NCBI GenBank assembly: GCA_025980625.1
Contig: JAICXG010000184.1
Span: 1-5,652 of the forward strand
Source: Chthoniobacterales bacterium
GTDB lineage: Bacteria; Verrucomicrobiota; Verrucomicrobiia; Chthoniobacterales; UBA10450
Direction of reading: 5' to 3'
DNA length: 5,652 nt
This document shows positions 5,646 through 5,652 of this stretch, piece after piece. Below the pieces are notes generated by a model. The model worked only from the letters and a program-made list of their open reading frames with translations. It searched no databases and was not told the DNA's origin. The first letter of the stretch is position 1. Every line of letters begins with the position of its first letter. The position numbers and the translations under genes are program-made.

Positions 5646-5652
5646 TCATTCC
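5646..5652 (-). CDS. Possible last codons of an upstream gene (GAA TGA)
   Basis: Read from the right edge on the minus strand, the bases include GAA TGA followed by TT and the nine-base word. Both complete permease genes here end in GAA TGA followed by ATTTC and the same word. The parallel suggests that another permease gene ends here. Two codons are too few to prove it, and the base before GAA excludes an exact ...RYE ending. Confidence 0.25.

Noticed and set aside
1..5652. Calling the genes macB
   Set aside because: MacB proteins carry an N-terminal ATPase domain (Walker A and B, ABC signature) and one four-helix permease half. These proteins start at the permease helix, lack any ATPase motif and have two permease halves.

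Overview
The window is filled by three tandem genes on the minus strand. All three encode large MacB/FtsX-like permeases of the ADOP type ('acidobacterial duplicated orphan permease'). In transcription order they are a complete 815-residue gene (5624 to 3177), a complete 808-residue gene (3161 to 735), and the first 215 residues of a third (647 to beyond base 1). No ATPase, regulator, RNA gene, transposase or CRISPR array is visible, and the plus strand carries only shadow reading frames. The DNA is GC-rich (about 60% by eye). This family is heavily amplified in Acidobacteriota and also occurs in Verrucomicrobiota, Gemmatimonadota and other mostly soil-dwelling bacteria, so a soil bacterium of such a phylum is likely. 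The sequence alone does not decide which.

Layout: 5625-5652 is a short leader that may hold the last two codons of another permease gene. 3177-5624 is permease 1. A 15-nt gap (3162-3176) leads to permease 2 (735-3161). An 87-nt spacer (648-734) with its own oddities leads to permease 3 (1-647, partial). The close spacing, common orientation and lack of visible terminators suggest one transcription unit. Each complete protein has eight predicted membrane segments and two large extracytoplasmic domains. This is the layout expected if two four-helix MacB-type halves are joined in one chain. Substrate and partner ATPase cannot be read from the sequence.

The most unusual content is not a gene. 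A nine-base word, TCGTTAGGC followed by A or G, occurs ten times exactly in 5.65 kb, plus two one-mismatch copies. Copies lie on both strands, in several reading frames, at positions that do not correspond between the paralogues, and just behind every stop codon present. This resembles a genome-wide signal such as a DNA-uptake sequence or another dispersed recognition word, rather than protein conservation. In addition, a 65-bp perfect direct repeat (78 of 79 bp when extended) brackets permease 2. It covers the last codons of each upstream gene, the stop, the word and a start codon, so permease 2 sits in a 2442-bp cassette-like unit inside the array.
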